Assembly: GCA_034111085.1 (NCBI GenBank)
Contig: JAWUXZ010000067.1
Coordinates: forward strand, 1 to 64,000
Length of the DNA: 64,000 nt
Reading direction: 5' to 3'
Source: Dinoroseobacter sp034111085
GTDB taxonomy: Bacteria > Pseudomonadota > Alphaproteobacteria > Rhodobacterales > Rhodobacteraceae
Part shown: in pieces, positions 17,162-26,841 of the stretch
Layout: every line of letters starts with the position of its first letter
Numbering within the stretch: position 1 is the stretch's first letter
Notes under the pieces: generated by a model
The model's input: the letters and a program-made list of their open reading frames with translations, nothing else
The model's database searches: none
Told to the model about the DNA's origin: nothing
Program-made: the position numbers and the translations under genes

Positions 17162-18154
17162 ATGACCCGCAAACCAGTCCTGATTGAGCTTGACGACAGC
17201 GCGCCGCTGACGCCTGCGACTGCACCGCCCGTCGAAGATCCGGGAAGCGCGCCCCAAGGCGAGGCGATGCAAACCCTTGCGCGACTGTCGGCCAAGCGGC
17301 CCAACCGGCTTGCCAAACTGTTCTGGAGCGCGCTTTTCTCTCTGTTGACCTTCACGCTGTCCATCACGGCGTGGAATTTCGTTACCGGACTGCTTGCGGC
17401 CAATCCGATCCTAGGCTGGACCGCGACTGTCCTTTTCGGTCTGCTGATTTTCGCTGCCCTCGGCCTCGCCTTGAAGGAATGGGCCGGCTACGCGCGGCTT
17501 GGGAGGCTCGATAAACTCAAGACCCGCGCCGAGGCCGCACTTGGAGATCAAGACCTAAAAGCCGCGCGCAAATTGGCGGATGATCTCAGTGCGCTCTATG
17601 CCAACCGCCCCGCCTTGGCCGAGGCCCGCGCGCGCCTGAAGACCCAAAGTGCCGAGGCGTTTGACGCCGACACGGTATTCGCGCTGACCGAGCAAACACT
17701 GCTCGCGCCTTTGGATGCGCGCGCCCAAGAAGAAATCGCCGCCGCCGCGCGTCAGGTCGCTATGGTGACAGCACTCGTGCCGCTCGCGCTGGCCGATGTG
17801 GTTGCCGCACTGACGTCCAACCTGCGCATGATCCGCCGCATCGCCGAGGTCTACGGCGGGCGCGCAGGCACGCTGGGAAGCTGGCGCCTAACCCGTACGG
17901 TTCTCACGCATCTGGTCGCCACAGGTGCCGTTGCGGTGGGCGATGATCTGATCGGCTCGGTCGCAGGCGGGGGCCTTCTGTCTAAAGTCAGCCGCCGCTT
18001 CGGCGAGGGTGTTGTCAACGGCGCACTGACCGCGCGCGTCGGCGTGGCCGCGATGGAAGTTTGCCGTCCGCTGCCATTTACCAAACAAACACGGCCCTCC
18101 GTGTCCAAGCTCGTGTCCCGCGCGCTGACCGGGCTATTTGGAAGCAAAACATGA
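17162..18154 (+). CDS. YcjF/TIGR01620 family membrane protein (DUF697)
   Basis: A 330-residue protein with two hydrophobic segments near residues 60-80 and 85-105. A C-terminal DUF697 domain follows (QVAMVTALVPLALADVVAA and later VAAMEVCRPLPF). It is the usual genomic partner of YcjX and is expected in the inner membrane. The gene lies directly after the YcjX gene and its stop overlaps the next start by four bases (ATGA). Confidence 0.85.
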   Translation: MTRKPVLIELDDSAPLTPATAPPVEDPGSAPQGEAMQTLARLSAKRPNRLAKLFWSALFSLLTFTLSITAWNFVTGLLAANPILGWTATVLFGLLIFAALGLALKEWAGYARLGRLDKLKTRAEAALGDQDLKAARKLADDLSALYANRPALAEARARLKTQSAEAFDADTVFALTEQTLLAPLDARAQEEIAAAARQVAMVTALVPLALADVVAALTSNLRMIRRIAEVYGGRAGTLGSWRLTRTVLTHLVATGAVAVGDDLIGSVAGGGLLSKVSRRFGEGVVNGALTARVGVAAMEVCRPLPFTKQTRPSVSKLVSRALTGLFGSKT

Positions 18155-18876
18155 CTCAAGATCCCTTTCGCCACCTCCCCGGCTTGCGCGACAAGATCAC
18201 GCCGTTTGAACGCTCGTCTTTTCGCGATTTCTCCGCCGAAAAAGTTGCCGCCATTCTTGACGCCGAGGGCATGCCGCCGTTTCCGGCCTATGATGATGAG
18301 GACCGCGAGGCCTTGCGCGCTGAGGCACTTGAGGATCACGAGGGCGACCTTTGGATCTTCGCATATGGTTCGCTGATCTGGGATCCGGCTCTCGATTTTT
18401 CCGAAGTGCGCATGGCCTTTGCCCCAGAGCATTCCCGCCGCTTCATCCTTGTGGACCGCTATGGCGGACGCGGGACCGAAGAGGCACCGGGTTTGATGGC
18501 AGCACTTGATGATGGCGACGGCTGCGATGGCCTCGCGTTCCGGATCAAGGCCGACAAAGTTGACGCCGAGACCGAGATCCTGTTTCGGCGCGAGATGATC
18601 TGCCCCGGCTATCACGCGCGCCATATCTTGGTCGAGATCGACGGCGAGGAGGCCACCGCTCTGACCTTCATCGCCGATCATGACAGCGAGCTGATTGATG
18701 GCGAAATCAGCCGCGCCAGCCAGATCGAATGCGTGGCCCACGGCACCGGGTTTCTCGGGACCAGTTTGCAGTATCTCGAAAGCACCGTCAGCCATCTGGC
18801 CGAGTTCGGTATTGTCGATGATGATGCTGAACAGCTGCTGGAGGCAACACGCGCGTATGTTGCGACCCTAGGCTAG
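18151..18876 (+). CDS. ChaC-like gamma-glutamylcyclotransferase
   Basis: A 241-residue protein of the ChaC family, which cleaves glutathione or gamma-glutamyl peptides to 5-oxoproline. The family motif YGSLIWDP lies near residues 72-79. The region GLMAALDDGDGCDGLAFRI and the EMICPGYHARHI stretch match ChaC landmarks. I chose the ATG at 18151 because it overlaps the YcjF stop, and the upstream in-frame codons are antisense-like. ChaC-like proteins are seldom over 240 residues, so the length fits. Confidence 0.82.
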   Translation: MTQDPFRHLPGLRDKITPFERSSFRDFSAEKVAAILDAEGMPPFPAYDDEDREALRAEALEDHEGDLWIFAYGSLIWDPALDFSEVRMAFAPEHSRRFILVDRYGGRGTEEAPGLMAALDDGDGCDGLAFRIKADKVDAETEILFRREMICPGYHARHILVEIDGEEATALTFIADHDSELIDGEISRASQIECVAHGTGFLGTSLQYLESTVSHLAEFGIVDDDAEQLLEATRAYVATLG

Positions 18877-19019
18877 AGAGCGTCTCGCCCCCCCCGCTGA
18901 CGAGCAGATTGCCTTGGGATGTAGAAGCTGTTCGCGAGCGAGCAACGCGCGGGCCTGTGCACTTTTGGTGATTTCGTCAGGATATGGTATCGTCAACCAG
19001 CATGAGATTGGGGGAAACA

Positions 19020-19780
19020 ATGCAAGAAGTGAATATCAGGCTTCGAGTTGTTGACGAGGCAGGCTTGCCGCTGAAAGGCTTCAATGTGGCAATTACTGTT
19101 TGGGGGGGAGCGGCACGGTCTTGACGAAAAACCCTCGCGAGCCGATCCTCCATACGCAGACTCCAACAGATATTGCGTGTGACTGGAACTCCAACGCGAC
19201 AAAATTGACCCTATTTGGACCAGCGGATCAGAACAGTCCTGGAATAGAAAACTATACCCACAGCATCAGAATCTATCCGGACCATGATCTTGATTACACA
19301 TTCAAATTCAAGAACTGCCCAGACATAGATGCATATTCGCCCGCCGTTGCGCGCCCCCTACCGAAGGCTCTGGTAGACGCACATGACGCCCTTGATAAAC
19401 AGATGTCTGATTTTGAAAGCACCGTCGAAGATGCGGAGGCTGTCATGGCTACGCCCCTCCTCGATCTTTGCTGTAAAACGGTATCGTTCAAACTGCTTGA
19501 TTTGGATGATAGGAGGGCAAAATATGATGCGGTCATGTATTACTTTGGGAAGGCTGGAGATTTTCTCACGCCAGAGAAGGAAATCGTCGCTGACAACACC
19601 CAAAACGTGTTTCATCTGCGAGAGAGTAGTGCGGTGTCCCATCTGCGACTAACGCCCCACGATGCAAGTTCTCAAGTTTTAGCCGTTGAGTTCAGAAACT
19701 TACGAACTTCTCACAATGTACGTATCCGTAAGCAAGGGCAGGTCATTTCAATTTCCGTCCGCCGGGTTTTAGGAAGCTGA
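19020..19780 (+). pseudogene. Frame-disrupted low-GC hypothetical gene with G7 tract
   Basis: An ATG at 19020 with GGGGGAAACA ahead opens a frame of 34 codons that looks like the first strands of a beta-sandwich (IRLRVVDEAGLPLKGFNVAITVWGG). It stops at 19124, just after a run of seven G at 19102-19108. The frame offset by one base continues from the same tract to 19780, adding about 225 codons. An eighth G, or slippage, would join them into one protein of about 253 residues. Base composition is AT-richer than its neighbours, which suggests acquisition by transfer. I do not recognise the family. Confidence 0.6.
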
Positions 19781-19987
19781 GCTTTCAAGCATGAGGGATG
19801 CACGCGTTTTCGCTGGATTCCCCTTGGGGCGTGATGCTAAAGCGCCAGCAAGATGACGATACGCTTGATCATCATTCGAATTATATGCCCGGCGCTCTGA
19901 TCTCCCGAGCCGCCGGACACAGGCGTTTGAGCCCTCGCGCCGCCCCAAAATCCCATGATCATACCCGTTTGCCAAAGGACGCCCCCG

Positions 19988-22966
19988 ATGTGCGCCGACA
20001 CGCCTGAAACCACCGATTATAAATCTACCCTGAACCTGCCCAAGACCGACTTTCCGATGCGCGCGGGCCTGCCCAAGCGCGAACCGGAATGGTTGGCGCG
20101 CTGGGCCGAGATCGGCATCTACGACCGCCTGCGCGAGAAGGCCAAGTCAGATGCGGGGCGCAAACCGTTCACGCTGCATGACGGCCCGCCTTATGCCAAC
20201 GGCAACCTGCATATCGGCCACGCGCTGAACAAAATCCTGAAAGATATGGTCGTGCGCTCGCAGCAGATGATGGGCTTTGACGCGCGCTATATCCCCGGCT
20301 GGGATTGCCACGGTCTGCCGATCGAGTGGAAAATCGAAGAGAAATACCGCCAGAAAGGCCGCGATAAAGACGCTGTGCCGATCAACGAGTTCCGCCGCGA
20401 ATGCCGCGAGTTTGCGGCTGGCTGGATCGATATCCAACGCAACGAATTCAAGCGCCTTGGCATCACGGGCAACTGGGACGAGCCGTATCTGACAATGGAT
20501 TTCCACGCCGAGCGCGTGATCGCCGAAGAGTTCCAGAAGTTCCTCATGTCGGGCGTGCTCTATCAAGGGTCCAAGCCCGTGATGTGGTCGCCGGTCGAGA
20601 AAACCGCGCTGGCCGAGGCTGAGGTCGAGTATCACGACCGCAAGTCCGAGGCGATCTGGGTACCGTTCAAAGTAATGCCAAAATCTGACGCAATGGCGCT
20701 GCTGGACGAAGAGCCGACCGCGTTCAACGACGCGTTGCACGCGATCGCATCTGATTTGGATACCGCTAAGGTCGTCATCTGGACAACGACCCCTTGGACC
20801 ATCCCGCAGAACCGCGCGGTCTGCTTTGGCCCCACCGTCAGCTACGGACTTTATGAGGTCACGGACCGCCCCGAGGAATGCTGGGTGCAGATCGGTGCGC
20901 GTTATCTGATCGCGGATCCGTTGGCCGAGCAAGCCCTCGCCGCCATGCGCCTTGACGACACGATGTACCGACGCTTGCGCGATGTGTCCGCTGACGAATT
21001 GGCAGCGCTAACCCTCGCCCACCCTTTGCGCGGGGCAGACGGTGCGGGCGGCGAATGGGACTTCGACGTGCCCATGCTGCCCGGCGATCATGTCACCGCA
21101 GACGCGGGCACGGGTTTTGTTCACACCGCCCCCAGCCACGGCGACGACGACTATGCCATTGGCGTCAAGCACAAGCTGCCGATGACGTTCAACATCCTTG
21201 ACGACAGCTCGTTCCGCGCGGACCTGCCGTTCTTCGCAGGCGAGCAGGTGATCCGTCCGAACGGCAAACCGGGCAAGGCCAACGACGTTGTAATCGCGAA
21301 ATTGATCGAGGTCGGCGGCTTGCTCGCGCGCAAGCGCATCACCTTGTCGGACGCGCATTCGTGGCGCTCGAAAGCTCCCGTGATCCGTCTAAACCGCCCG
21401 CAATGGTTCGCCGCAATCGACAAGGCTGTGGGCGACGGCCAAGACACCTACGGCGAGACGATCCGCGAGCGCGCGTTGACCAGCATCGACCAATTGGTGA
21501 CGTGGACGCCGCAAAGTGGGCGCAACCGTTTGTACTCGATGATCGAGGCGCGCCCGGATTGGGTGCTGTCACGTCAACGCGCGTGGGGCGTGCCGCTGAC
21601 CTGCTTTACTAAGGCCGGAGCCAAGCCCACGGATGATGATTTCCTGTTGCGCGATGCAGCCGTAAACGCGCGGGTCAATGAAGCGTTTGAGGCTGAAGGC
21701 GCCGATGCGTGGTATGCCGAGGGCGCGAAAGAGCGCTTCTTGGGCGGCCTGCATGATCCTGAGGGTTACACGCAGGTGTTCGACATTCTCGATGTCTGGT
21801 TCGATTCAGGCTCCACCCATGCGTTCGTTTTGCGTGACCGTGCGGATGGGTCTGACGATGGCATTGCTGATCTGTATCTTGAGGGCACCGATCAGCATCG
21901 CGGGTGGTTCCATTCGTCGATGCTGCAAGCTTGCGGCACCAAGGGCCGCGCGCCGTATCGCGGTGTGCTGACACACGGATTTACGCTCGATGAGAAGGGC
22001 ATGAAGATGTCCAAATCGATCGGCAATACGATTGTTCCCGAAACCATCGTTAAGCAGTATGGCGCAGATATCTTGCGGCTCTGGGTGACACAGACCGACT
22101 ATACCAATGACCAACGGATCGGCGACCAGATCCTGAAAGGCACCGCCGACAGCTACCGCCGTTTGCGCAATACCATGCGGTTCCTTCTGGGCTCACTGGC
22201 GGATTTCTCGGACGCCGATCGTGTGGATCCCGCCGATATGCCCGAATTGGAACGCTGGATTCTGCACCGTCTGGCCGAGTTGGATCAGACCGTGCGCAAG
22301 GGCTACGCCGCCTATGATTTCCAAGGCGTGTTCCAGGCAATTTTCACGTTTGCGACGGTCGATTTGTCGGCCTTCTACTTCGACATCCGCAAGGACGCGC
22401 TTTACTGCGACGGCAACACCGCGCGCCGCAGGGCTGCACGCACTGTGCTCGATATCTTGTTCCACCGCCTGACCGCGTGGCTGGCACCGGTGCTGGTGTT
22501 CACGATGGAAGAGGTCTGGTTGGAGCGCTTTCCGGGCGATACGAGCTCGATCCACCTGACAGACATCCCCGAGAAGCCGAGCGCTTGGAAAGACGACGCG
22601 TTGGCAGCGAAATGGGCGACCATCCGCAAAGTCCGCCGGGTTGTGACGGGTGCTTTGGAAGTGCAGCGCACCGAGAAGGTGATCGGCGCGTCGCTTGAGG
22701 CGGCCCCGACCGTGTTTGGCGATGCGGCCTCAGCGGGTGTGCTTGAGACGGTTGGGTTTCAAGACCTCTGCATCACGTCCGGGATTGTGGTTTCCACCGA
22801 TGAAGCACCGCAAGGCGCGTTTACCTTGGACGATGCGCCTGGGATCGCAGTGGTTTTTGCCAAGGCCGAGGGCGAGAAATGCCAACGTTGCTGGAAGATC
22901 CTGCCAGATGTCGGGACGCACGGCCATGCAGGTGTGTGCGAGCGGTGCGATGAGGCACTTGCCTGA
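19988..22966 (+). CDS. ileS: Isoleucyl-tRNA synthetase
   Basis: A 992-residue class I synthetase that charges tRNA-Ile. HIGH is at residues 75-78 (GNLHIGHALNK) and KMSKS at 673-677. The large CP1 editing domain sits between them, and a C-terminal zinc ribbon (CQRCWKILPDVG...CERCDEAL) closes the protein. I chose the ATG at 19988 over one at 19955 because the protein then begins directly with the family N-terminus (TLNLPKTDFPMRAGLPKREP). It is a single gene. Confidence 0.96.
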   Translation: MCADTPETTDYKSTLNLPKTDFPMRAGLPKREPEWLARWAEIGIYDRLREKAKSDAGRKPFTLHDGPPYANGNLHIGHALNKILKDMVVRSQQMMGFDARYIPGWDCHGLPIEWKIEEKYRQKGRDKDAVPINEFRRECREFAAGWIDIQRNEFKRLGITGNWDEPYLTMDFHAERVIAEEFQKFLMSGVLYQGSKPVMWSPVEKTALAEAEVEYHDRKSEAIWVPFKVMPKSDAMALLDEEPTAFNDALHAIASDLDTAKVVIWTTTPWTIPQNRAVCFGPTVSYGLYEVTDRPEECWVQIGARYLIADPLAEQALAAMRLDDTMYRRLRDVSADELAALTLAHPLRGADGAGGEWDFDVPMLPGDHVTADAGTGFVHTAPSHGDDDYAIGVKHKLPMTFNILDDSSFRADLPFFAGEQVIRPNGKPGKANDVVIAKLIEVGGLLARKRITLSDAHSWRSKAPVIRLNRPQWFAAIDKAVGDGQDTYGETIRERALTSIDQLVTWTPQSGRNRLYSMIEARPDWVLSRQRAWGVPLTCFTKAGAKPTDDDFLLRDAAVNARVNEAFEAEGADAWYAEGAKERFLGGLHDPEGYTQVFDILDVWFDSGSTHAFVLRDRADGSDDGIADLYLEGTDQHRGWFHSSMLQACGTKGRAPYRGVLTHGFTLDEKGMKMSKSIGNTIVPETIVKQYGADILRLWVTQTDYTNDQRIGDQILKGTADSYRRLRNTMRFLLGSLADFSDADRVDPADMPELERWILHRLAELDQTVRKGYAAYDFQGVFQAIFTFATVDLSAFYFDIRKDALYCDGNTARRRAARTVLDILFHRLTAWLAPVLVFTMEEVWLERFPGDTSSIHLTDIPEKPSAWKDDALAAKWATIRKVRRVVTGALEVQRTEKVIGASLEAAPTVFGDAASAGVLETVGFQDLCITSGIVVSTDEAPQGAFTLDDAPGIAVVFAKAEGEKCQRCWKILPDVGTHGHAGVCERCDEALA

Positions 22967-23014
22967 TCTGATCAAAACACGGCTCGGCGGCAACGCCGGG
23001 CTGACCGCGCTTAA

Positions 23015-23488
23015 GTGTGGCGCACATTGAGACAAACCCGCGCCTGTGTTGAGACCCGCTTTGGTCCACTGACTGTTGTCGAGGACGCGGGTGCAATCAT
23101 CGCGCTGGAATGGCTCGCAACAGCCCAGCCAGACGACACGCCGCTTTTGCGCGACGCACTCGCGCAACTCGCCGCATTCGACGCAGGCACCCTGACCGCG
23201 TTCAGTTTACCGCTGGCGCCTAAGGGATCGCCCGCGCTCGGTGCCGTGCTCGCCCAAATCAGCGCGATCCCATTCGGCGAGACCGTTACCTATGGCGATA
23301 TCGCCAAGGCCACCGGGCTGTCGGCGCAATCGGTGGGCCAGCTTTGCGGGGTCAACCCGATCCCAGTTATCATCCCGTGCCACCGTGTCATGGGCGCGAA
23401 AGGCCTGACCGGGTTTTCCGGTAAAGGCGGGGTAGAGACCAAAGTTGCGCTGCTACGCCATGAAGGCGCAGGCAGCTTTCTGATATGA
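23015..23488 (+). CDS. ogt: Methylated-DNA--protein-cysteine methyltransferase
   Basis: A 157-residue suicide repair protein that removes O6-alkyl groups from guanine. The active site is PCHRVMGAKG with the acceptor Cys122, preceded by a helix-turn-helix-like TVTYGDIAKATGLSAQSVGQLCGVNP. The start is uncertain: GTG at 23015 or a TTG at 23027 are both possible, with no strong ribosome-binding site. The stop overlaps the next gene by four bases. Confidence 0.88.
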   Translation: MWRTLRQTRACVETRFGPLTVVEDAGAIIALEWLATAQPDDTPLLRDALAQLAAFDAGTLTAFSLPLAPKGSPALGAVLAQISAIPFGETVTYGDIAKATGLSAQSVGQLCGVNPIPVIIPCHRVMGAKGLTGFSGKGGVETKVALLRHEGAGSFLI

Positions 23489-24324
23489 CCCTGACCGTGT
23501 TGCTCGCCGTGCTTGCGGCCGCCCTAATGCACGCAGGCTGGAACGCCGCGATTAAAACCGGCGCGAACAAGCAGACGGGTATGTTTATCCTGTCGGTAGG
23601 CCATGCGTCGATCGGGTTGGCACTGACCTTGGGGCGCGGGGTCTATCCCACACCCGAGGTCTGGCCATGGTTAATCGCGTCTGCGGTCATCCATATGGGC
23701 TACCAGATGTTTTTGTCGTTCGCCTATGACAGCGGCGATCTCAGCCGGGTCTATCCTTTGTCGCGCGGCACCGCCCCGATGGCGGTTTTGCTGGTCACAG
23801 CCGTTCTCGGGATTGATGCGATGACGCTGACAGAGGTGCTTGGCTGTCTCGTGCTAGGCCTCGGCATCCTGACCATGGCGCGCGGCGTGTTCTCGTCCGG
23901 CGAAAGCCGCAAAATGCTGCCCTTTGCGTTTGGGGCTGCGTGTGCAACGGCGGGCTACACGCTGGTCGATGGCCTCGGCGCGCGGGTGGCGGGCGATCCG
24001 TTGGCCTTTGTCGGCTGGCTGATGATTGGATCCGCGCTGGCCTATACGCCCGCAATCGTAGCCATGCGCGGCGTCGGTGTGATGCGTGCCGAGCCGAGGG
24101 TTTGGGGGTTTGGGCTGGTGGCCTCTGCTGCAAGTTTCGGAGCCTATGCAATCGCCGTCTGGGCGATGACCGTGGCACCCTTAGCGCTGGTGGCCGCTTT
24201 GCGCGAAACTTCGATCCTGTTCGCGATTCTGATCGGCTGGCTGCTATTTGGCGAGCGAATGGATCGCGGCAAAGCTCTTGCCGCAGGGCTGATCGTGGCA
24301 GGAGTTGTGCTGACCCGCGTCTAG
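23485..24324 (+). CDS. EamA/DMT-family transporter
   Basis: A 279-residue protein with about ten hydrophobic helices in two homologous halves, typical of drug/metabolite transporters. The substrate is not predictable. The start overlaps the ogt stop (ATGA), so the two are probably co-transcribed. The stop overlaps the convergent pcs gene by four bases. Confidence 0.85.
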   Translation: MTLTVLLAVLAAALMHAGWNAAIKTGANKQTGMFILSVGHASIGLALTLGRGVYPTPEVWPWLIASAVIHMGYQMFLSFAYDSGDLSRVYPLSRGTAPMAVLLVTAVLGIDAMTLTEVLGCLVLGLGILTMARGVFSSGESRKMLPFAFGAACATAGYTLVDGLGARVAGDPLAFVGWLMIGSALAYTPAIVAMRGVGVMRAEPRVWGFGLVASAASFGAYAIAVWAMTVAPLALVAALRETSILFAILIGWLLFGERMDRGKALAAGLIVAGVVLTRV

Positions 24325-25016
24325 CTGCGCGCAGGGATCAATTGCTGAACCACGCCTGCAAACATCAAGTAGACACTGGTGACGACCAGGCCCCAATGCG
24401 CCCAGCTATCGGGGTAGAATTCAACCCAAGCCGCCCAGCCTGCAAAGAATGTCCATGCCAACGCCACTGGTAGCGTGATCATGCGCCAGCGCTCGGTGCG
24501 CACCGGATGGACGAATTTCAACGGCAGAAACATCGCCACGCCAAGTGCTGCGACGATGGCAAGGCTAAGCGCTACGGGTGGTTCTAACGCGAACAGCACC
24601 AGCACCACCATATTCCAGCAGCCCGGAAAGCCTTGGAACGAGTTATCGGAGGTCTTCATCCGCGTGTCGGCGAAGTAGATCACGCTGGCGAAGGTGATGA
24701 TCAGCAACGCGCACCAGCCGGTCCAGCCGGGCAAAAGTCCCGACGAGAACAGCGCGAAGGCGGGGATGAACACATATGTCAGGTAGTCGATAATGAGGTC
24801 CAGCAGCACGCCGTCAAATTGCGCTGCGTTGGTCTTCACATCGTATTTACGCGCGAGCGGGCCGTCGATGCCGTCCACCACAAAAGCGACGACCAGCCAC
24901 AAGAACATCATCGGCCAGTCTTCCTGCACAGCCTCCAGCATCGCCAACATAGCGAAGACGGCACCTGTTGCGGTCAGGAAATGGACGGAGAGGGCACGGA
25001 GGCTGGCTGTTGTCAT
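24321..25016 (-). CDS. pcs: Phosphatidylcholine synthase
   Basis: A 231-residue integral membrane enzyme of the CDP-alcohol phosphatidyltransferase family. It condenses choline with CDP-diacylglycerol to give phosphatidylcholine. The motif near residues 47-76 has DGIDGPLAR, a 12-residue spacer, then GVLLDLIID. The later segment DTRMKTSDNSFQGFP is characteristic of Pcs rather than PgsA or PssA. About seven to eight membrane segments are visible. It lies alone, convergent with the EamA gene. Confidence 0.88.
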   Translation of the reverse strand: MTTASLRALSVHFLTATGAVFAMLAMLEAVQEDWPMMFLWLVVAFVVDGIDGPLARKYDVKTNAAQFDGVLLDLIIDYLTYVFIPAFALFSSGLLPGWTGWCALLIITFASVIYFADTRMKTSDNSFQGFPGCWNMVVLVLFALEPPVALSLAIVAALGVAMFLPLKFVHPVRTERWRMITLPVALAWTFFAGWAAWVEFYPDSWAHWGLVVTSVYLMFAGVVQQLIPARS

Positions 25017-25072
25017 GGAGGTGTCATGTCGGAAATGGGGGGCGGGATCAAGGTTAGGGTGCGCTGTTGCGT

Positions 25073-25993
25073 TTATGCTCTGGGATGTGCGCTTTGGTAC
25101 ACCTCCATCAACCGTGCCGTGTCCACCGCCGTATAGGCTTGGGTGGATGATAAAGAGGCATGGCCGAGAAGCTCTTGAATGCTGCGTAAATCTCCGCCTG
25201 CATTCAGCAAATGGGTGGCGAAGGAATGGCGCAACGCATGGGGGGTGGCACTGGCAGGTAGGCCAAGTTGGGCGCGCGCAGACTCCATCGCGCGCGTCAC
25301 GATGCGGGGGTTCAGAGGGCCTCCGCGCACGCCAAGAAACAACAACTGATCGGGCATCTCAGGGTAGGGCAACAGCTTCAGATACCGGTCGACTGCTGCG
25401 CGCGCGGCGGGCAACACTGGCACCAAACGCTCCTTATCGCCCTTGCCGAGAACGCGCAGAACTTCGGGCAGGGGCGCGACTTTGCGGGCCAAGCCGAGCG
25501 CTTCGGAAATCCGCAATCCGCACCCATAAAGCAGTGTGATAATCGCCACATCGCGCGCGGCGGTCCAGTCCTCACGGGCTTGGGTGTCCACGACCTCAAT
25601 CACGGCTTTGGCCGCTTCGGGGGACAGTGGGCGCGGCAATGGCTTGGTGAATTTGGGCGAACGGGTCGACAGCACAGGTGTCGCGTCAAAATCGTCCTCG
25701 CGCGATAGCCAGCGGTAGAATGTCTTTACCGCTGACAGGGCGCGCGCCAGTGATCGTGGCCCCACGCCTGCATCACGCGTCCGGGCCATCCATGCCCGCA
25801 TTTCCCTGGGTCCGACTTCTGCGAGGGCCGCACGACCTGCGCGACCGCCTTGATAATCACCGAGAAATACAAGGAACGCTGCCACATCTTGGCGATAAGC
25901 GATCAAGGTCGCCTCAGATTTCGCATCAAGCGCGCGGGCCTTGGTCAACCAGTCTTCCAGCGCGTCCGCCACACCGGGCGAGATCAGCGACAT
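25073..25993 (-). CDS. xerC: Tyrosine recombinase XerC
   Basis: A 306-residue site-specific recombinase for chromosome dimer resolution. The N-terminal core-binding SAM-like domain covers residues 8-100. The catalytic domain has Arg161 (GCGLRISEAL), Lys185 (GKGDKERL), His252 and Arg255 (PHALRHSFATHLL), His278 (LLGHASLSST) and Tyr287. All catalytic residues are present and the length is normal. It is tied to an upstream DUF484 gene by a start/stop overlap, the classic DUF484-xerC arrangement, which makes XerC more likely than XerD. Confidence 0.92.
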   Translation of the reverse strand: MSLISPGVADALEDWLTKARALDAKSEATLIAYRQDVAAFLVFLGDYQGGRAGRAALAEVGPREMRAWMARTRDAGVGPRSLARALSAVKTFYRWLSREDDFDATPVLSTRSPKFTKPLPRPLSPEAAKAVIEVVDTQAREDWTAARDVAIITLLYGCGLRISEALGLARKVAPLPEVLRVLGKGDKERLVPVLPAARAAVDRYLKLLPYPEMPDQLLFLGVRGGPLNPRIVTRAMESARAQLGLPASATPHALRHSFATHLLNAGGDLRSIQELLGHASLSSTQAYTAVDTARLMEVYQSAHPRA

Positions 25994-26706
25994 CAGTTCA
26001 GCCAGTGCCGCATCTGACGCTCAAATACGCTGGCAAAGAAGGTTAACAGCTCCGTGCCTTGGTTCGGGCGAAACTGGTGCGGGTCCTCAGATCCAAACAC
26101 CAGCAAACCCGGCAAACGACCCGAGCCGAAGTCCAGTTTCAGCAATGCCTCGGACCTGATAAAATCGGATTTCGGGCCATACACGTCTTCGCGCACAGAA
26201 CTGACCTGCCGCAGCGTGACCTTTCGCACCGGCATGTTGCGCGCCTCAGTTATGTAGGCATCAATCGAGCCCGGCTCGACCGGCAGCAATACACCCTCAA
26301 CAGGCTCAAGCGAAGGATCAGTTTGATCATCTTCGGTCTCGAGCATCAGGCGCAAACGGTCAACGCGCAGAATCTCTGCGACCTCGCCGCCAAGGCTTTT
26401 CAGAAACGGCGTGAACTCCATCGGGTCCATCATCGCAAGGATCGCGCGGTGGATCTGGTTGGTGCCCGAAAGGTTTTCGTAGGCCGCTGCAATGACGCTT
26501 CGATGGGTGTCTTCAAGACGGTTCAAGCGCGCCTCAAGCCGTTCCATCGCAATGCCGCGCAGATCGACGATATTGCCGCCCAGCGTTCGGTCATTGGCCG
26601 CGATCAAGGCCTTCATCAATTCGGGGTCTTCTAGGACAACCTCCGGCTTGGCGAGGATTTTGTCGCGCACAGCAATGCCGGTTGTGTCTGCTGCCTCAGT
26701 GGTCAT
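25993..26706 (-). CDS. DUF484 family protein
   Basis: A 237-residue cytoplasmic protein. The N-terminal helix with the VVLEDPELMKALI pattern (residues 19-31) and a GAF-like C-terminal region identify DUF484, whose function is unknown. Its stop overlaps the xerC start, so the two genes are co-transcribed. The gap of 135 bases to the aldolase holds nothing clear except one GTTAAC element. Confidence 0.85.
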   Translation of the reverse strand: MTTEAADTTGIAVRDKILAKPEVVLEDPELMKALIAANDRTLGGNIVDLRGIAMERLEARLNRLEDTHRSVIAAAYENLSGTNQIHRAILAMMDPMEFTPFLKSLGGEVAEILRVDRLRLMLETEDDQTDPSLEPVEGVLLPVEPGSIDAYITEARNMPVRKVTLRQVSSVREDVYGPKSDFIRSEALLKLDFGSGRLPGLLVFGSEDPHQFRPNQGTELLTFFASVFERQMRHWLN

Positions 26707-26841
26707 GGCTGCTCTCCACGTGTTTTTTTGGCAGTATAACGGGGGCGGCGCAGAATGCGCGGGTTATTTTGCCCGGTGCTTGGCATGGGCACCAATTCGC
26801 CAGAGCGGGGCGGCGGCGTTAACCTTACCGCCCCTGCGAGT

